Source: Bacillota bacterium (GTDB lineage Bacteria > Bacillota > Clostridia > Acetivibrionales > JANLFN01). From it: DNA of 38,640 nucleotides. The stretch spans positions 1-38,640 of the forward strand of contig JAUZPR010000015.1 in the NCBI GenBank assembly GCA_030705825.1, in the 5' to 3' direction. Positions 16,869-25,985 of the stretch are shown piece by piece. The notes beneath the pieces are model-generated. The model had not been told where the DNA came from. It worked only from the letters and a program-made list of their open reading frames with translations, and made no database searches. The position numbers were made by a program, and so were the translations under genes. Numbering within the stretch: the first letter of the stretch is position 1; every line of letters starts with the position of its first letter.

Positions 16869-17636
16869 ATGATATCATTGAAGTCAAAGCATGAAATAGA
16901 TATAATGAAAAAGGCCGGCGAAATTGTCGCACTTGCCCTTGAGAGGATTAAGGAAGCAGTTAAACCGGGGATTACAACATTAGAACTTGACAGGATTGCA
17001 GAGGAAGTTATCTGTAAAAGCGGTGCGATTCCTTCTTTTAAAGGTTATAAGGGATTCCCGGGAGCGATAGATTTTCCTGCAACAATCTGCGCATCAATAA
17101 ATAATGAAGTAGTACATGGGATTCCGGGTTTAGAAATGTTAAAAGATGGAGATATTATTAGTGTTGATATCGGTGCATGCTATAACGGATTTCATGGAGA
17201 TGCCGCAAGGACATTCGCTGTAGGGCAAATTTCCGAAAAGGCTGCTTTATTAATAAAAGCAACAGAGGAAAGTTTTTACAAGGGGATTGAAAAAGCGATT
17301 GTCGGTAACAGGATTGTTGATATCTCAGCCGCTGTGGAAGAACATATAAAACAATACGGATTTTCTGTAGTGAGAGAATATGTTGGACACGGAATAGGCC
17401 GGGAGATGCATGAATCTCCTCAGATACCCAATTACAGAACAAGGGAAAGAGGACCAAGACTTGAGGCAGGAATGACAATTGCGGTTGAACCGATGATAAA
17501 TGAAGGAACATATAATGTCAGGCTATTAAAAAACAAATGGACGGTTGTAACTGCAGATGGCAGTTTATCCGCTCATTATGAAAATACAATAGCAGTTACC
17601 GAAGGTACACCCGAAATACTTACCAAGCTTAGCTGA
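16869..17636 (+). CDS. map: Methionine aminopeptidase type I
   Basis: 255 residues. Removes the initiator Met from nascent proteins. All five metal ligands of the pita-bread fold are in place: Asp100, Asp111, His174, Glu207 and Glu238, with His83 as the conserved active-site histidine. No N-terminal zinc-finger or SH3 extension, so it is the simple bacterial form. Start two bases after adk, within the operon. Confidence 0.96.
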   Translation: MISLKSKHEIDIMKKAGEIVALALERIKEAVKPGITTLELDRIAEEVICKSGAIPSFKGYKGFPGAIDFPATICASINNEVVHGIPGLEMLKDGDIISVDIGACYNGFHGDAARTFAVGQISEKAALLIKATEESFYKGIEKAIVGNRIVDISAAVEEHIKQYGFSVVREYVGHGIGREMHESPQIPNYRTRERGPRLEAGMTIAVEPMINEGTYNVRLLKNKWTVVTADGSLSAHYENTIAVTEGTPEILTKLS

Positions 17637-17715
17637 TTATTTAGTAAGTGTTGGATAAGAAATCCAGTATCAATAATCTGATTACAACCTGTAAACCTAA
17701 ATAGAGGTGAGTTAA

Positions 17716-17979
17716 TTGGACATTGTCCCGGGTCAAGTAGTTTATTCCAAAGCAGGAAGAGATGCTGGAAAGAAGTTCATTGTAATGGATATAGTAGATA
17801 AGATGTTTGTTATGATATCCGATGGCGACCTTAGAAAAGTCGAAAAACCTAAAAAGAAAAAAATAAAGCATCTGGAAATAACGGAAGATATAGCAGGTCA
17901 AATAAGTGAAAAGCTGAAAAATAAAATCAGGATCGGCAACATAGAAGTAAGGAATGCTCTTAAAAGCCTGGAAATCTAG
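17716..17979 (+). CDS. KOW-domain RNA-binding protein (L14e/L27e-like)
   Basis: 87 residues. An N-terminal KOW motif (about residues 5-32, VPGQVVYSKAGRDAGKKFIV) is followed by a basic Lys-rich stretch (KPKKKKIKHL) and a charged helical tail. Proteins of this size related to archaeal/eukaryotic L14e are found between map and infA in many Clostridia; a ribosome or rRNA-binding role is presumed, not demonstrated. TTG start after GAGGTGAG. Gaps of 79 and 134 bases to its neighbours carry nothing recognisable. Confidence 0.88.
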   Translation: MDIVPGQVVYSKAGRDAGKKFIVMDIVDKMFVMISDGDLRKVEKPKKKKIKHLEITEDIAGQISEKLKNKIRIGNIEVRNALKSLEI

Positions 17980-18113
17980 AGTGAGCAGTGTATGGAGATC
18001 AGAAGAAACCATATTCAGCTATAAAGCACTTTATATATAGATAGTTCGTTACGTTGCAGGTTCTTTATAGAAGAGACATCAATAAGGTTTGGTGGGTAAG
18101 GAGGTTTTTAGTT

Positions 18114-18332
18114 TTGCCTAAGGATGATGTAATTGAAGTTGAGGGAACAGTAATTGAAGCTTTACCAAATGCAATGTTTCAGGTAGAACTTGAGAATGGG
18201 CACAAAGTACTTGCTCATATATCAGGCAAGTTAAGGATGAATTTTATCAGGATTTTACCTGGTGATAAAGTAACAATAGAATTATCCCCATATGATTTAA
18301 GTCGTGGTAGAATAACATGGAGAGCAAAGTAG
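18114..18332 (+). CDS. infA: Translation initiation factor IF-1
   Basis: 72 residues, exactly the family length, when started at the TTG at 18114, eight bases after AAGGAGGT. The frame is open ~60 bases further upstream, but that stretch lacks a binding site. [20 protein letters not shown] and the C-terminal [13 protein letters not shown] are near-invariant. A single OB-fold that blocks the A site during initiation. Confidence 0.96.
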   Translation: MPKDDVIEVEGTVIEALPNAMFQVELENGHKVLAHISGKLRMNFIRILPGDKVTIELSPYDLSRGRITWRAK

Positions 18333-18354
18333 CTTTTGGAAGGAGGTCTGTAAA

Positions 18355-18468
18355 ATGAAAGTAAAACCGTCTGTTAAAGTGATTTGCGAAAAATGCAAGA
18401 TTATTAAAAGAAAAGGCAGAGTTATGGTAATTTGCGAAAACCCTAAGCATAAACAAAAGCAAGGTTAA
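18355..18468 (+). CDS. rpmJ: 50S ribosomal protein L36, zinc form
   Basis: 37 residues, missed by length-filtered gene calling. [15 protein letters not shown] opens the protein, and Cys11, Cys14, Cys27 and His32 make the zinc site of the C+ form. AAGGAGG lies eight bases before the ATG. It is the last gene before a 409-base repeat-filled gap. Confidence 0.96.
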   Translation: MKVKPSVKVICEKCKIIKRKGRVMVICENPKHKQKQG

Positions 18469-18475
18469 TAAATCA

Positions 18476-18850
18476 AATTGACAATTGACAATTTACAATG
18501 GACAATTATTTGGATTTCTCTTACAAGGAAAATTATAAAAATGAAAGTGCCTGGTGTACTTGAACTTTTTTATTAAAAACATTGTAAGTTAACTGATAAA
18601 TTGTCAGTTTGTCATGATTATCTAAGAAAATTTGACAATTGAATATTGGACAATGTATAATTATTTATTGTTCTATTTTCTTTTTAAAATTACGTCAGGG
18701 GAGCGGCTGCATGATTAAAAAATTAATCATGTTCCATTGATGATAATTTATATATAAAGTAAAAATCGCAAGCTTATTAAATTGACTATGTTCAATTGGT
18801 GATTCTAAAGTTTAACTGAATTGTCAATTATCAATTGTCAATTGTCAATT
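18476..18850. mobile_element. MITE-like element between rpmJ and rpsM
   Basis: The 409-base gap contains a ~375-bp unit bounded by terminal inverted repeats of ~33 bp: AATTGACAATTGACAATTTA (left, from 18476) and the inverse of TATCAATTGTCAATTGTCAA (right, ending 18850). Inside are another copy of the arm (about 18631-18667) and a perfect 9-bp hairpin CATGATTAA/TTAATCATG (18710-18731). No reading frame is present, so it would be a non-autonomous miniature element. AATTGA-rich relatives occur at 25770 and 30426. The right end stops just before the rpsM ribosome binding site. Confidence 0.65.
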
Positions 18851-18877
18851 AGTTATCATTTGGAGGTGTAAAAACAG

Positions 18878-19249
18878 ATGGCTCGTATTGCCGGAGTTGA
18901 TTTGCCCAGAGAAAAAAGGGTTGAAATCGGATTAACTTATATTTTTGGAATAGGAAGAGCCAAGTCTAATGTTATATTAGCTCAGACTGGCATAAATCCG
19001 GATACAAGAGTAAGAGACCTGACTGACGATGAGATTAGCAAATTGAGAGAAATTATTGATAAAGAATTCAAGGTTGAAGGGGATTTGAGAAGAGAAATCG
19101 CCTTAAACATCAAGAGGCTGATCGAAATTGGCTGCTACAGGGGAAGAAGGCATAGGATGAGTTTACCCGTAAGAGGGCAGAGAACAAAAACCAATGCCAG
19201 AACAAGAAAAGGTCCTAAGAAAACTGTAGGAGTTCAAAGAAAGAAATAG
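18878..19249 (+). CDS. rpsM: 30S ribosomal protein S13
   Basis: 123 residues. [20 protein letters not shown] and the C-terminal [20 protein letters not shown], with the basic tail reaching the P-site tRNA, are diagnostic. TTGGAGGTG lies ten bases upstream. It now follows a MITE-like insertion rather than sitting directly after rpmJ. Confidence 0.97.
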   Translation: MARIAGVDLPREKRVEIGLTYIFGIGRAKSNVILAQTGINPDTRVRDLTDDEISKLREIIDKEFKVEGDLRREIALNIKRLIEIGCYRGRRHRMSLPVRGQRTKTNARTRKGPKKTVGVQRKK

Positions 19250-19270
19250 TTAAAGGAGGTTGGCGTCTTA

Positions 19271-19675
19271 ATGGCAACTAAAACTGCTGGTACAAAAAGA
19301 GTTACCAGAAAAAAAAGAGAACGTAAAAATATTGAACGTGGAGCTGCTCATATCCGTTCAACATTCAATAATACAATAGTTACTTTGACAGATACTGCCG
19401 GAAATGCTTTGTCATGGGCAAGTGCAGGTGGATTGGGCTTCAGGGGATCCAAAAAAAGTACTCCTTTTGCTGCTCAGATGGCTGCTGAAACAGCTTCAAA
19501 GGCTGCAATGGAGCACGGTTTAAAGACTGTTGAAGTATATGTAAAAGGGCCTGGCGCAGGTAGAGAAGCTGCAATTAGAGCGCTTCAAGCAGCAGGACTG
19601 GAAGTAAGCCTGATCAAGGATGTTACTCCCATACCTCATAATGGCTGCAGACCGCCAAAACGCAGGAGAGTTTAA
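19271..19675 (+). CDS. rpsK: 30S ribosomal protein S11
   Basis: 134 residues. [18 protein letters not shown] and the C-terminal [18 protein letters not shown] are diagnostic. S11 forms part of the platform near the mRNA exit. The N-terminal ~15 residues are Thr/Lys/Arg rich. AAAGGAGGT lies upstream. Confidence 0.97.
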   Translation: MATKTAGTKRVTRKKRERKNIERGAAHIRSTFNNTIVTLTDTAGNALSWASAGGLGFRGSKKSTPFAAQMAAETASKAAMEHGLKTVEVYVKGPGAGREAAIRALQAAGLEVSLIKDVTPIPHNGCRPPKRRRV

Positions 19676-19677
19676 TA

Positions 19678-19802
19678 CAGTTTATAGTTAATAGATAACA
19701 GATAAAAGTTATTTGTTAAGCTTACTGTAGTAATTAATTTAAAATAGTTGATTAGAGGTATAGTGTTTTAACTATAATCTATTAACTATCACTTTTTAAC
19801 TG
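19678..19802. repeat. Inverted-repeat element between rpsK and rpsD
   Basis: A ~125-bp stretch with inverted ends: CAGTT...TAGTTAATAGAT on the left (core 19685-19696) and ATCTATTAACTA...AACTG on the right (core 19777-19788, exact inverse; outer CAGTT/AACTG also match). A small TAACA/TGTTA hairpin lies inside. It is unrelated in sequence to the AATTGACA element 0.8 kb upstream. No gene. Confidence 0.55.
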
Positions 19803-19825
19803 AATTATTGGAGGTGTAAGAATAA

Positions 19826-20452
19826 ATGGCAAGGTATATTGATGCATCTTGCAGACTCTGCCGTAGAGAAGGCGAAAAGCTTTTTCTAAAGGGTCAAAGA
19901 TGTTACACAAATAAATGTTCGGTTTCCAGAAGGTCATATGCACCCGGACAGCATGGCCAACAGAAAAAGAAGATGTCCGAATATGGCATACAGCTCCGTG
20001 AAAAACAAAAAGCAAGAAGGTTTTACGGTATTCTCGAGAGCCAGTTCAGCAAATATTTTGAAATGGCATCCTCGAAAAAGGGTATTACCGGTGAAAACTT
20101 ACTGCAGATTTTGGAAACAAGATTTGATAACGTAGTTTACAGACTTGGTCTTTCTACGTCAAGACCTGAAGCAAGACAGCTTGTAAGACATGCTCACTTC
20201 ACAGTGAACGGAAAGAAAGTTAACATACCATCCTACCTGTTGAAGGTTGGGGATGTTATAACTGTAAGGGATACAAGCAAGGATTCACCTAAATTCAAAT
20301 CTGTAGTTGATATAGCAGGCGGAAGGGTTATTCCCAAATGGTTGGAATTCGATGAAGAGAATCTTTCAGGAAAGGTTGTATCATTACCTTCAAGAGAAGA
20401 TATTGATCTGCCTGTAAAAGAACATCTCATAGTTGAGTTATATTCCAAGTAA
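19826..20452 (+). CDS. rpsD: 30S ribosomal protein S4, zinc-binding form
   Basis: 208 residues. The N-terminal Cys9, Cys12, Cys26 and Cys31 match the zinc-binding C+ type. The S4 RNA-binding domain starts near residue 98 ([19 protein letters not shown]). A primary 16S binding protein and assembly nucleator, and in B. subtilis an autogenous regulator of its own gene. Preceded by TTGGAGGTG. A 156-base gap with a TGTAAAT/ATTTACA hairpin follows. Confidence 0.97.
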   Translation: MARYIDASCRLCRREGEKLFLKGQRCYTNKCSVSRRSYAPGQHGQQKKKMSEYGIQLREKQKARRFYGILESQFSKYFEMASSKKGITGENLLQILETRFDNVVYRLGLSTSRPEARQLVRHAHFTVNGKKVNIPSYLLKVGDVITVRDTSKDSPKFKSVVDIAGGRVIPKWLEFDEENLSGKVVSLPSREDIDLPVKEHLIVELYSK

Positions 20453-20542
20453 TGTAAATAATTTATTTACAATTATTAGCCTGGAACAGCAACTGAATAT
20501 TCTTAAATTATTGATTAATTTATACTCAGGAAAAACAGCTAG

Positions 20543-20548
20543 TATAAT
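20543..20548 (+). promoter_or_regulatory. rpoA: Possible internal promoter upstream of rpoA (-10 only)
   Basis: A perfect TATAAT lies 61 bases before the rpoA start in an otherwise gene-free 156-base gap, but no acceptable -35 hexamer is found at 16-18 bases. Weak support; it may be chance in AT-rich DNA. Confidence 0.3.
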
Positions 20549-20608
20549 AGTAAGAAAATGTAAGTCAGTTGCCCTCAGAATGTAAAATAGTATTCCAAGG
20601 GAGGGTTC

Positions 20609-21559
20609 ATGTTGATAGAAATAGAAAAACCAAAAATTGAATGTGTTACTGCTAGTGATGACAGTACCTATGGCAAGTTTGTTGTAGAGCCGCTGGAAAG
20701 AGGTTATGGTATTACCCTTGGTAACTCTTTGAGAAGGATTTTACTTTCTTCTCTGCCCGGAGTCGCTGTGACCTCAATAAAGATGGACGGTGTGCTTCAT
20801 GAGTTTTCAACGATTCCTGGTGTAATAGAAGATGTTACTGAAATTATTCTGAACATCAAGAATCTTTCAATGAAGCTTCATGGAGAAGGTCCAAAGCTCA
20901 TCTATATAGATGCTGACGGTGAAGGACCGGTAACTGCGGCTGATATTAAAGCGGATTCAGATGTTGAAATCCTAAATCCTGACTTGCACATTGCTACATT
21001 AAACGGTGAACACAGGCTCTATTTGGAAATGACCATCAGTAAATCAAGAGGCTATGTACCGGCTGAGAAGAATAAAGTAGCTGGCCAGCCTATTGGTATT
21101 ATTCCCGTTGACTCAATTTATACTCCTGTAAAAAAAGTGAATTATACCGTAGAAAATACTCGTGTTGGTCAGGTTACCGATTATGACAAACTGACCCTTG
21201 AAGTATGGACAAACGGCAGTATTCCTGCAGATGAGGCTATAAGCCTTGGCGCAAAAATACTGAGCGAACACCTTAATCTCTTCATTGACCTTTCCGATCA
21301 TGCAAAGCATACCGAGATAATGGTTGAGAAGGAAGAGACTAAAAAGGAAAAAGTTCTTGAAATGACAATTGAAGAACTTGACTTGTCAGTCAGATCATAC
21401 AACTGTCTTAAGAGAGCCGGTATTAATACGGTAGATGATCTTATAAACAGGACAGAAGAAGATATGATGAAAGTAAGAAATCTTGGAAGAAAATCTCTTG
21501 AAGAAGTTCTTCAAAAGCTGTATGCACTTGGATTATCACTTGCTCCAAGTGAAGATTGA
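20609..21559 (+). CDS. rpoA: DNA-directed RNA polymerase subunit alpha
   Basis: 316 residues. The N-terminal dimerisation/assembly domain ([20 protein letters not shown], about residues 28-47) and the C-terminal helix-hairpin-helix DNA-contact domain (from about residue 250; [20 protein letters not shown], then [14 protein letters not shown]) are both complete. GGGAGGG is only about three bases before the ATG at 20609, so the TTG in the next codon could serve instead. Confidence 0.97.
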   Translation: MLIEIEKPKIECVTASDDSTYGKFVVEPLERGYGITLGNSLRRILLSSLPGVAVTSIKMDGVLHEFSTIPGVIEDVTEIILNIKNLSMKLHGEGPKLIYIDADGEGPVTAADIKADSDVEILNPDLHIATLNGEHRLYLEMTISKSRGYVPAEKNKVAGQPIGIIPVDSIYTPVKKVNYTVENTRVGQVTDYDKLTLEVWTNGSIPADEAISLGAKILSEHLNLFIDLSDHAKHTEIMVEKEETKKEKVLEMTIEELDLSVRSYNCLKRAGINTVDDLINRTEEDMMKVRNLGRKSLEEVLQKLYALGLSLAPSED

Positions 21560-21640
21560 TTTAGAGATTGTCTTCGTAAAGCTAAAAACAAAAATAATTT
21601 TAATAATCTATACAAATTGTAGCAAGGAGGGATTAAGCAT

Positions 21641-22165
21641 ATGGCTTTGCAAAAGAAGCTCGGACGGCCTACAGACCAAAGGAAGGCTATGCTTAAAGGT
21701 CTTGTAACGGCTTTGATCCAGAATGGTAAAATTGAAACAACTGAAACCAGAGCCGAAGAAGTTAAGAATGTTGCTGAAAAGCTTATTACTTTAGCTATTA
21801 AGGAAGCAGATAATTATACATCCAAACAGGTAAAAATAACAACTGCAAAATTGGATAGTACAGGCAAGAAAATCACTAAATCTGCTACTTCAAAAAGCGG
21901 TAAAAAGTATGAAGTCGTAGACAGAGAAGAAAAAACCGACATGGCTAGAGTTGATAACCCTTCAAGGTTAAGTGCAAGAAGGCAGATGACCAACTGGCTT
22001 TATAAGATTAAGGATTCTGAAGGAAAAGAAATTAACCTTACCAATAAGCTGTTGGATGATATTGCACCGAAATATAAGGGCAGGAACGGCGGTTACACAA
22101 GAATATACAAGCTTGGACCAAGAAGAGGAGATGCTGCAGAAGTAGTTATCCTTGAGCTTGTGTAA
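21641..22165 (+). CDS. rplQ: 50S ribosomal protein L17 with internal insertion
   Basis: 174 residues against ~113-127 in most bacteria. The N-terminal domain ([20 protein letters not shown]) and the C-terminal [19 protein letters not shown] are canonical, but residues ~53-109 form an extra segment, rich in Lys, Thr and Ser, where shorter L17 proteins have only a tight connection before the SARRQ helix. L17 lies near the tunnel exit beneath L22 and L32. GCAAGGAGGG lies upstream. Last gene of the superoperon. Confidence 0.96.
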   Translation: MALQKKLGRPTDQRKAMLKGLVTALIQNGKIETTETRAEEVKNVAEKLITLAIKEADNYTSKQVKITTAKLDSTGKKITKSATSKSGKKYEVVDREEKTDMARVDNPSRLSARRQMTNWLYKIKDSEGKEINLTNKLLDDIAPKYKGRNGGYTRIYKLGPRRGDAAEVVILELV

Positions 22166-22195
22166 TAAAAAACTCAAAATAAGTATACTAATGTA

Positions 22196-22225
22196 AAGGA
22201 ACGGTATAATACCGTTCCTTGCTTC
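22196..22225 (+). terminator. Hairpin after rplQ, probable superoperon terminator
   Basis: AAGGAACGGTA (22196-22206) and TACCGTTCCTT (22210-22220) form a perfect 11-bp stem with a 3-base loop. The following sequence is GCTTCATATA, without a good T run, so termination may be partial and the ecf genes could receive read-through. Confidence 0.6.
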
Positions 22226-22260
22226 ATATACGGATGTTGGTTAAGGTGGTGTGTTTGGAA

Positions 22261-23106
22261 GTGGATTGCTTTATCAAGGCGGAAAATGTACAATATGCAT
22301 ATAAATCGGTAAACGCCGATGAGGTGGCCGTAAAAGCCCTGACAGGAATAAGCCTTGAATTTGAAAAAGGGCAGTTTGCAGCTATTATAGGAAGAAACGG
22401 TTCCGGTAAATCTACTTTTGCCAGAATGCTGAATGCAATATTGATACCAGATTCAGGGACAATATACATAAAGGGTATGAATACACAAAATGAAGATTAT
22501 CTATGGGAAATAAGAAGGACTGCCGGAATGACTTTTCAGAATCCCGATAATCAGATAATAGGAACAAGTGTTGAGGAAGATGTTGCATTTGGTCCTGAAA
22601 ATCTTGGAATTGAACCTCGGGAAATTAGAAAAAGGGTAGATGAAGCTCTTGAAACAGTAGGAATCAAGGAGTATTCCACACGTGCGCCCCACCTTCTATC
22701 AGGTGGACAGAAGCAAAGAGTTTCAATAGCAGGAATACTGGCTATGAAGCCTGAGTGCATCATTCTGGATGAAGCAACAGCAATGCTTGATCCATCGGGA
22801 CGAAAGGATATAATGCAGCTTATGCATAAGCTGAACAGGGAAGAAAATATTACTGTCATCCATATCACCCACCACATGGACGAAGCCGAAAAAGCTGACA
22901 GGGTAATAGTTATGGCAGACGGATATGTAATATTGGACGGAAAACCAAGGGAAATATTTTCTCAGGTGGAGAAAATAAAGAGTCTGGGTTTGGATGTGCC
23001 ACAAGTAACCGAGTTGTTTTATGAATTGAGAAAAGAAGGCTATGATGTGCCGGTAGAGGTGTTTAATGTAGAGGAAGCATATCAGGCTTTAAAAGATAAA
23101 ATTTAA
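22261..23106 (+). CDS. ecfA1: Energy-coupling factor transporter ATPase EcfA1
   Basis: 281 residues from the chosen GTG. ABC ATPase of the group-II ECF module that powers uptake of vitamins or metals through separate S components. Walker [10 protein letters not shown], signature LSGGQKQR, Walker [14 protein letters not shown], and the H-loop (HITHHMDE) are intact. The start is uncertain: TTG at 22219 or 22255, ATG at 22234 and GTG at 22261 are in frame. AAGGTGGTG (22243-22251) fits the GTG best. First of three ecf genes in the standard Firmicute order after rplQ. Confidence 0.93.
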   Translation: MDCFIKAENVQYAYKSVNADEVAVKALTGISLEFEKGQFAAIIGRNGSGKSTFARMLNAILIPDSGTIYIKGMNTQNEDYLWEIRRTAGMTFQNPDNQIIGTSVEEDVAFGPENLGIEPREIRKRVDEALETVGIKEYSTRAPHLLSGGQKQRVSIAGILAMKPECIILDEATAMLDPSGRKDIMQLMHKLNREENITVIHITHHMDEAEKADRVIVMADGYVILDGKPREIFSQVEKIKSLGLDVPQVTELFYELRKEGYDVPVEVFNVEEAYQALKDKI

Positions 23107-23158
23107 CCCCCCATAGGCCCCCCCTGATAGAATGAGGGTTAGTTATAGGAGTGGCGAA

Positions 23159-24010
23159 ATGTCTATAGTTGTAGAAAACCTTTCCTTTATTTATGGGAAA
23201 GGGACTCCATTTGAAAAACTTGCATTAAAAAACATCAGTTTTAATATAGATTCAGGTGAATTTGTCGGTATTATAGGCCATACGGGATCAGGAAAATCAA
23301 CGCTTATTCAACAGTTCAACGGTTTACTGAAGCCTACATCAGGTAAGGTATTTGTAAATGGAATCGATACCTTGGGGAAAAATCTGAAAGAACTTAGAAA
23401 ACAGGTTGGTATTGTATTTCAGTATCCCGAACACCAGCTGTTTGAAGAAACCGTTTTCAAGGATATTGCTTTTGGTTTGCAGAAGCAGAATATCGGCCAG
23501 GCTGAAATTGAAGCCCGAGTCAAAAAGGTTTCAGGGTGGTTGGGTATAGAACAGGATATTCTTATAAAATCACCCTTTGAATTATCCGGCGGTCAAAAAA
23601 GAAGAGTTGCAATAGCCGGTGTACTTGTAATGGAACCGTCAATTCTCATTCTTGATGAGCCTTCAGCGGGACTTGATCCTGCCGGCAGGGACGAAATATT
23701 CGGTTTGATTTCCAGGTTTCACAAGGAATTGGGAATTACCATTATCTTTGTTTCACATAGTATGGAAGATGTGGCAAAGCTGGCAAACAGAGTTATAGTT
23801 TTGAATGGCGGAAGTGTCGAAATGGACGGGACTCCGTCATCGGTATTCAAGGAGATCGGAAAGCTTGAGAAAATAGGTTTGTCTGCACCTCAAATAGCTT
23901 ATCTGATGAAGAAGCTTAAAGAAATTAAACCTGAAATAAATGATGATATTTATACTATTGAAGAAGCAAAAATAGAGATAGGCAAGTTTCTCAGGAGGTG
24001 CTGCATATGA
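23159..24010 (+). CDS. ecfA2: Energy-coupling factor transporter ATPase EcfA2
   Basis: 283 residues, partner of EcfA1. Walker A GHTGSGKST, signature LSGGQKRR, Walker B ILILDEPSAGLDP and switch histidine (FVSHSMEDV) are present. The frame is open from 23132, but the ATG at 23159, after ATAGGAG, gives the family N-terminus MSIVVENLSFIYGKGTPFE. The stop overlaps the ecfT start (ATGA). Confidence 0.95.
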   Translation: MSIVVENLSFIYGKGTPFEKLALKNISFNIDSGEFVGIIGHTGSGKSTLIQQFNGLLKPTSGKVFVNGIDTLGKNLKELRKQVGIVFQYPEHQLFEETVFKDIAFGLQKQNIGQAEIEARVKKVSGWLGIEQDILIKSPFELSGGQKRRVAIAGVLVMEPSILILDEPSAGLDPAGRDEIFGLISRFHKELGITIIFVSHSMEDVAKLANRVIVLNGGSVEMDGTPSSVFKEIGKLEKIGLSAPQIAYLMKKLKEIKPEINDDIYTIEEAKIEIGKFLRRCCI

Positions 24011-24807
24011 TAAGGGATATCACCATAGGGCAGTATATTCCGGGAGAATCGATATTACACAGGGCAGATCCCAGGATTAAGATAATTCTTGTCATGGTAT
24101 ATATGGTAGTAGCAATTATTCTGAACTCGTATACCGGACTTATTATTCTGGCTTTGTTTACCATATTAACGGTAGTTTTGTCAGGAGTACCTATTGGTTA
24201 TGCCTTAAGGGGTCTAAAACCCATTTTGTTTATCCTGGTTTTTGCTGCTGTAATTAATATTCTTACGGCCAAAGGAACAGTTGCATTTTCAATAGGCTTT
24301 ATACATATAACCTATGAGGGCTTAAATGCTGCTGCAAAATTAATTATAAGGCTTACAGCCTTATTTATGGAAGTATCCCTTGTTTTAACGCTTACATCAA
24401 AACCGCTGACAATGGCAGACGGGATTGAAAAGCTGATGAGCCCTTTAAAAAGGATAGGAGTACCGGCCCATGAAATAGCAATGATGATGACAATAGCCCT
24501 GAGGTTTATTCCTACTTTACTGGAGGAAACCGATAAAATAATAAAGGCTCAGTCATCAAGAGGGGCGGATTTTGATACTGGAAACATAGTTCAGAAGGCT
24601 AAAAGCTTTATTCCGGTGCTTGTACCTCTTTTTGTAAGTGCTTTCAGAAGAGCCGATGAGCTTGCGGTAGCTATGGAAGCCAGGTGTTACAGAGGAAGTG
24701 TGGGAAGGACAAGAATGAAACAGCTGCATATGACAAGAATTGATCTAATTTTGACAATAGCAATGGTTGTTTTTGCTTCGGGACTTTTATATATTGAATT
24801 TATGTGA
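24007..24807 (+). CDS. ecfT: Energy-coupling factor transporter membrane subunit EcfT
   Basis: 266 residues with about five to six membrane segments. The two cytoplasmic coupling-helix motifs are seen as AQSSRGADF and AMEARCYRG; these contact the two ATPases. Starts at the ATG overlapping ecfA2's stop, seven bases after CAGGAGGTG. No S-component gene is adjacent, as usual for a shared group-II module, so the substrate cannot be told. Confidence 0.95.
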   Translation: MIRDITIGQYIPGESILHRADPRIKIILVMVYMVVAIILNSYTGLIILALFTILTVVLSGVPIGYALRGLKPILFILVFAAVINILTAKGTVAFSIGFIHITYEGLNAAAKLIIRLTALFMEVSLVLTLTSKPLTMADGIEKLMSPLKRIGVPAHEIAMMMTIALRFIPTLLEETDKIIKAQSSRGADFDTGNIVQKAKSFIPVLVPLFVSAFRRADELAVAMEARCYRGSVGRTRMKQLHMTRIDLILTIAMVVFASGLLYIEFM

Positions 24808-24820
24808 GGAGGATTATTTT

Positions 24821-25765
24821 ATGTTTTATGTAGGAATTGATTTAGGCGGTACGAATATTGCTGCTGGTGTAGTTGATGAAAACGGAAAAATCATTCACAA
24901 GGATAGCATACCCACCCACAGGGAAAGAAAAGATGTAGAAGTTATTAAAGATATGGCCATGCTGGCATTAAAGGTCATTAAGGATTCCGGAAAGGAAATT
25001 GCTGATATCAAAAGTATTGGTATTGGAAGCCCAGGTGTTCCTAATAACGAAAAAGGAATACTTGTATATGCCTGTAATTTGAATTTTAAAAATGCACCTA
25101 TAAGAGAAGAAATGCAGAAGTATGTCAATTTACCCGTAATTCTTGACAACGACGCCAACTGTGCTGCTCTGGCCGAGTGTGTTGCGGGTGCCGCAAAGGG
25201 AACAAAGCATTCTGTTACAATAACTCTTGGTACCGGTCTTGGAGGAGGAGTTGTAATAGACGGTAAGATTTACAGCGGGTTTAACAATTCAGCATCCGAG
25301 CTTGGACATTCAATTATAGCAATGGATGGTGAACAGTGTACTTGCGGGCGTAAAGGCTGTTATGAAGCCTATGCGTCAGCGACAGCCCTAATCAGGCAAA
25401 CCAAAAGAGCAGCAGTTGAGAATAAGGATTCCATGATTAATAAGCTGGTTAACGGTGACCTCAATAAAATTGATGCAAAAACGTCATTCGACGCTGCAAG
25501 AGCCGGGGACGAAACAGGCAGGAAGGTTGTTGCCCAGTATATAAGATATATTGCAGAAGGCTTGATAAACGTAATAAATACTTTTGCACCTGAAGTTATT
25601 GTAATAGGTGGAGGCGTTTGCAAGGAAGGCGAGTACCTCTTAAAACCTTTAAGAGAAATAGTATACAGCGAAGTTTATTTTAAAGAAGAGCCCCAGACAC
25701 AAATCAAGGCAGCACAGATGGGCAATGATGCAGGAATAGTCGGGGCGGCAATGCTTGGTAGATAA
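24821..25765 (+). CDS. glcK: ROK family glucokinase
   Basis: 314 residues. The N-terminal phosphate-binding loop is GIDLGGTNIAAGVVD (5-19), the catalytic region LDNDANCAALAE is at 108-119, and the ROK zinc site consists of His163 plus Cys173, Cys175 and Cys180 in CTCGRKGCYE. This is the Gram-positive GlcK type and should phosphorylate glucose with ATP; related ROK kinases for other sugars cannot be excluded. AGGAGGA lies before the ATG at 24821, which begins 13 bases after ecfT. It interrupts the common ecfT-truA order and is followed by repeat modules. Confidence 0.9.
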   Translation: MFYVGIDLGGTNIAAGVVDENGKIIHKDSIPTHRERKDVEVIKDMAMLALKVIKDSGKEIADIKSIGIGSPGVPNNEKGILVYACNLNFKNAPIREEMQKYVNLPVILDNDANCAALAECVAGAAKGTKHSVTITLGTGLGGGVVIDGKIYSGFNNSASELGHSIIAMDGEQCTCGRKGCYEAYASATALIRQTKRAAVENKDSMINKLVNGDLNKIDAKTSFDAARAGDETGRKVVAQYIRYIAEGLINVINTFAPEVIVIGGGVCKEGEYLLKPLREIVYSEVYFKEEPQTQIKAAQMGNDAGIVGAAMLGR

Positions 25766-25767
25766 AA

Positions 25768-25980
25768 GCAATTGAAAATTGAGAATTAAGAATGTACAAT
25801 TGATAATTATAGTTTAAGAACTCACCCCTGCCCCTCTCTTTCCAAAGAGAGGGGTATTTGGTTAAATCAAATTATACTAAAGGGGTGTGGGCTTGCCCAC
25901 GGAATCCAATGGAAAATTGGCGGGGCGGCGGGGTGTCCCCGCCTTATACTTGAATTCCCCTTCCATAGAGGGAAGGGGTT
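25768..25980. repeat. Composite intergenic repeat between glcK and truA
   Basis: A chain of hairpin modules: an AATTGAAAATTGAGAATTAA stretch (25769-), then CCCTCTCTTT-CC-AAAGAGAGGG, GTGGGC-TT-GCCCAC, GCGGGGTGTCCCCGC and CCCCTTCC/GGAAGGGG. Its GC-rich tail differs sharply from neighbouring AT-rich DNA. The same types of module recur at 30426-30680. No gene. Confidence 0.6.
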
Positions 25981-25985
25981 AGGGG

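Noticed and set aside
18476-18850. AATTGACA repeats as a possible CRISPR or iteron-type origin
   Set aside because: The repeats are inverted, partly contiguous and not separated by unique spacers of constant length; no cas or rep gene is nearby.
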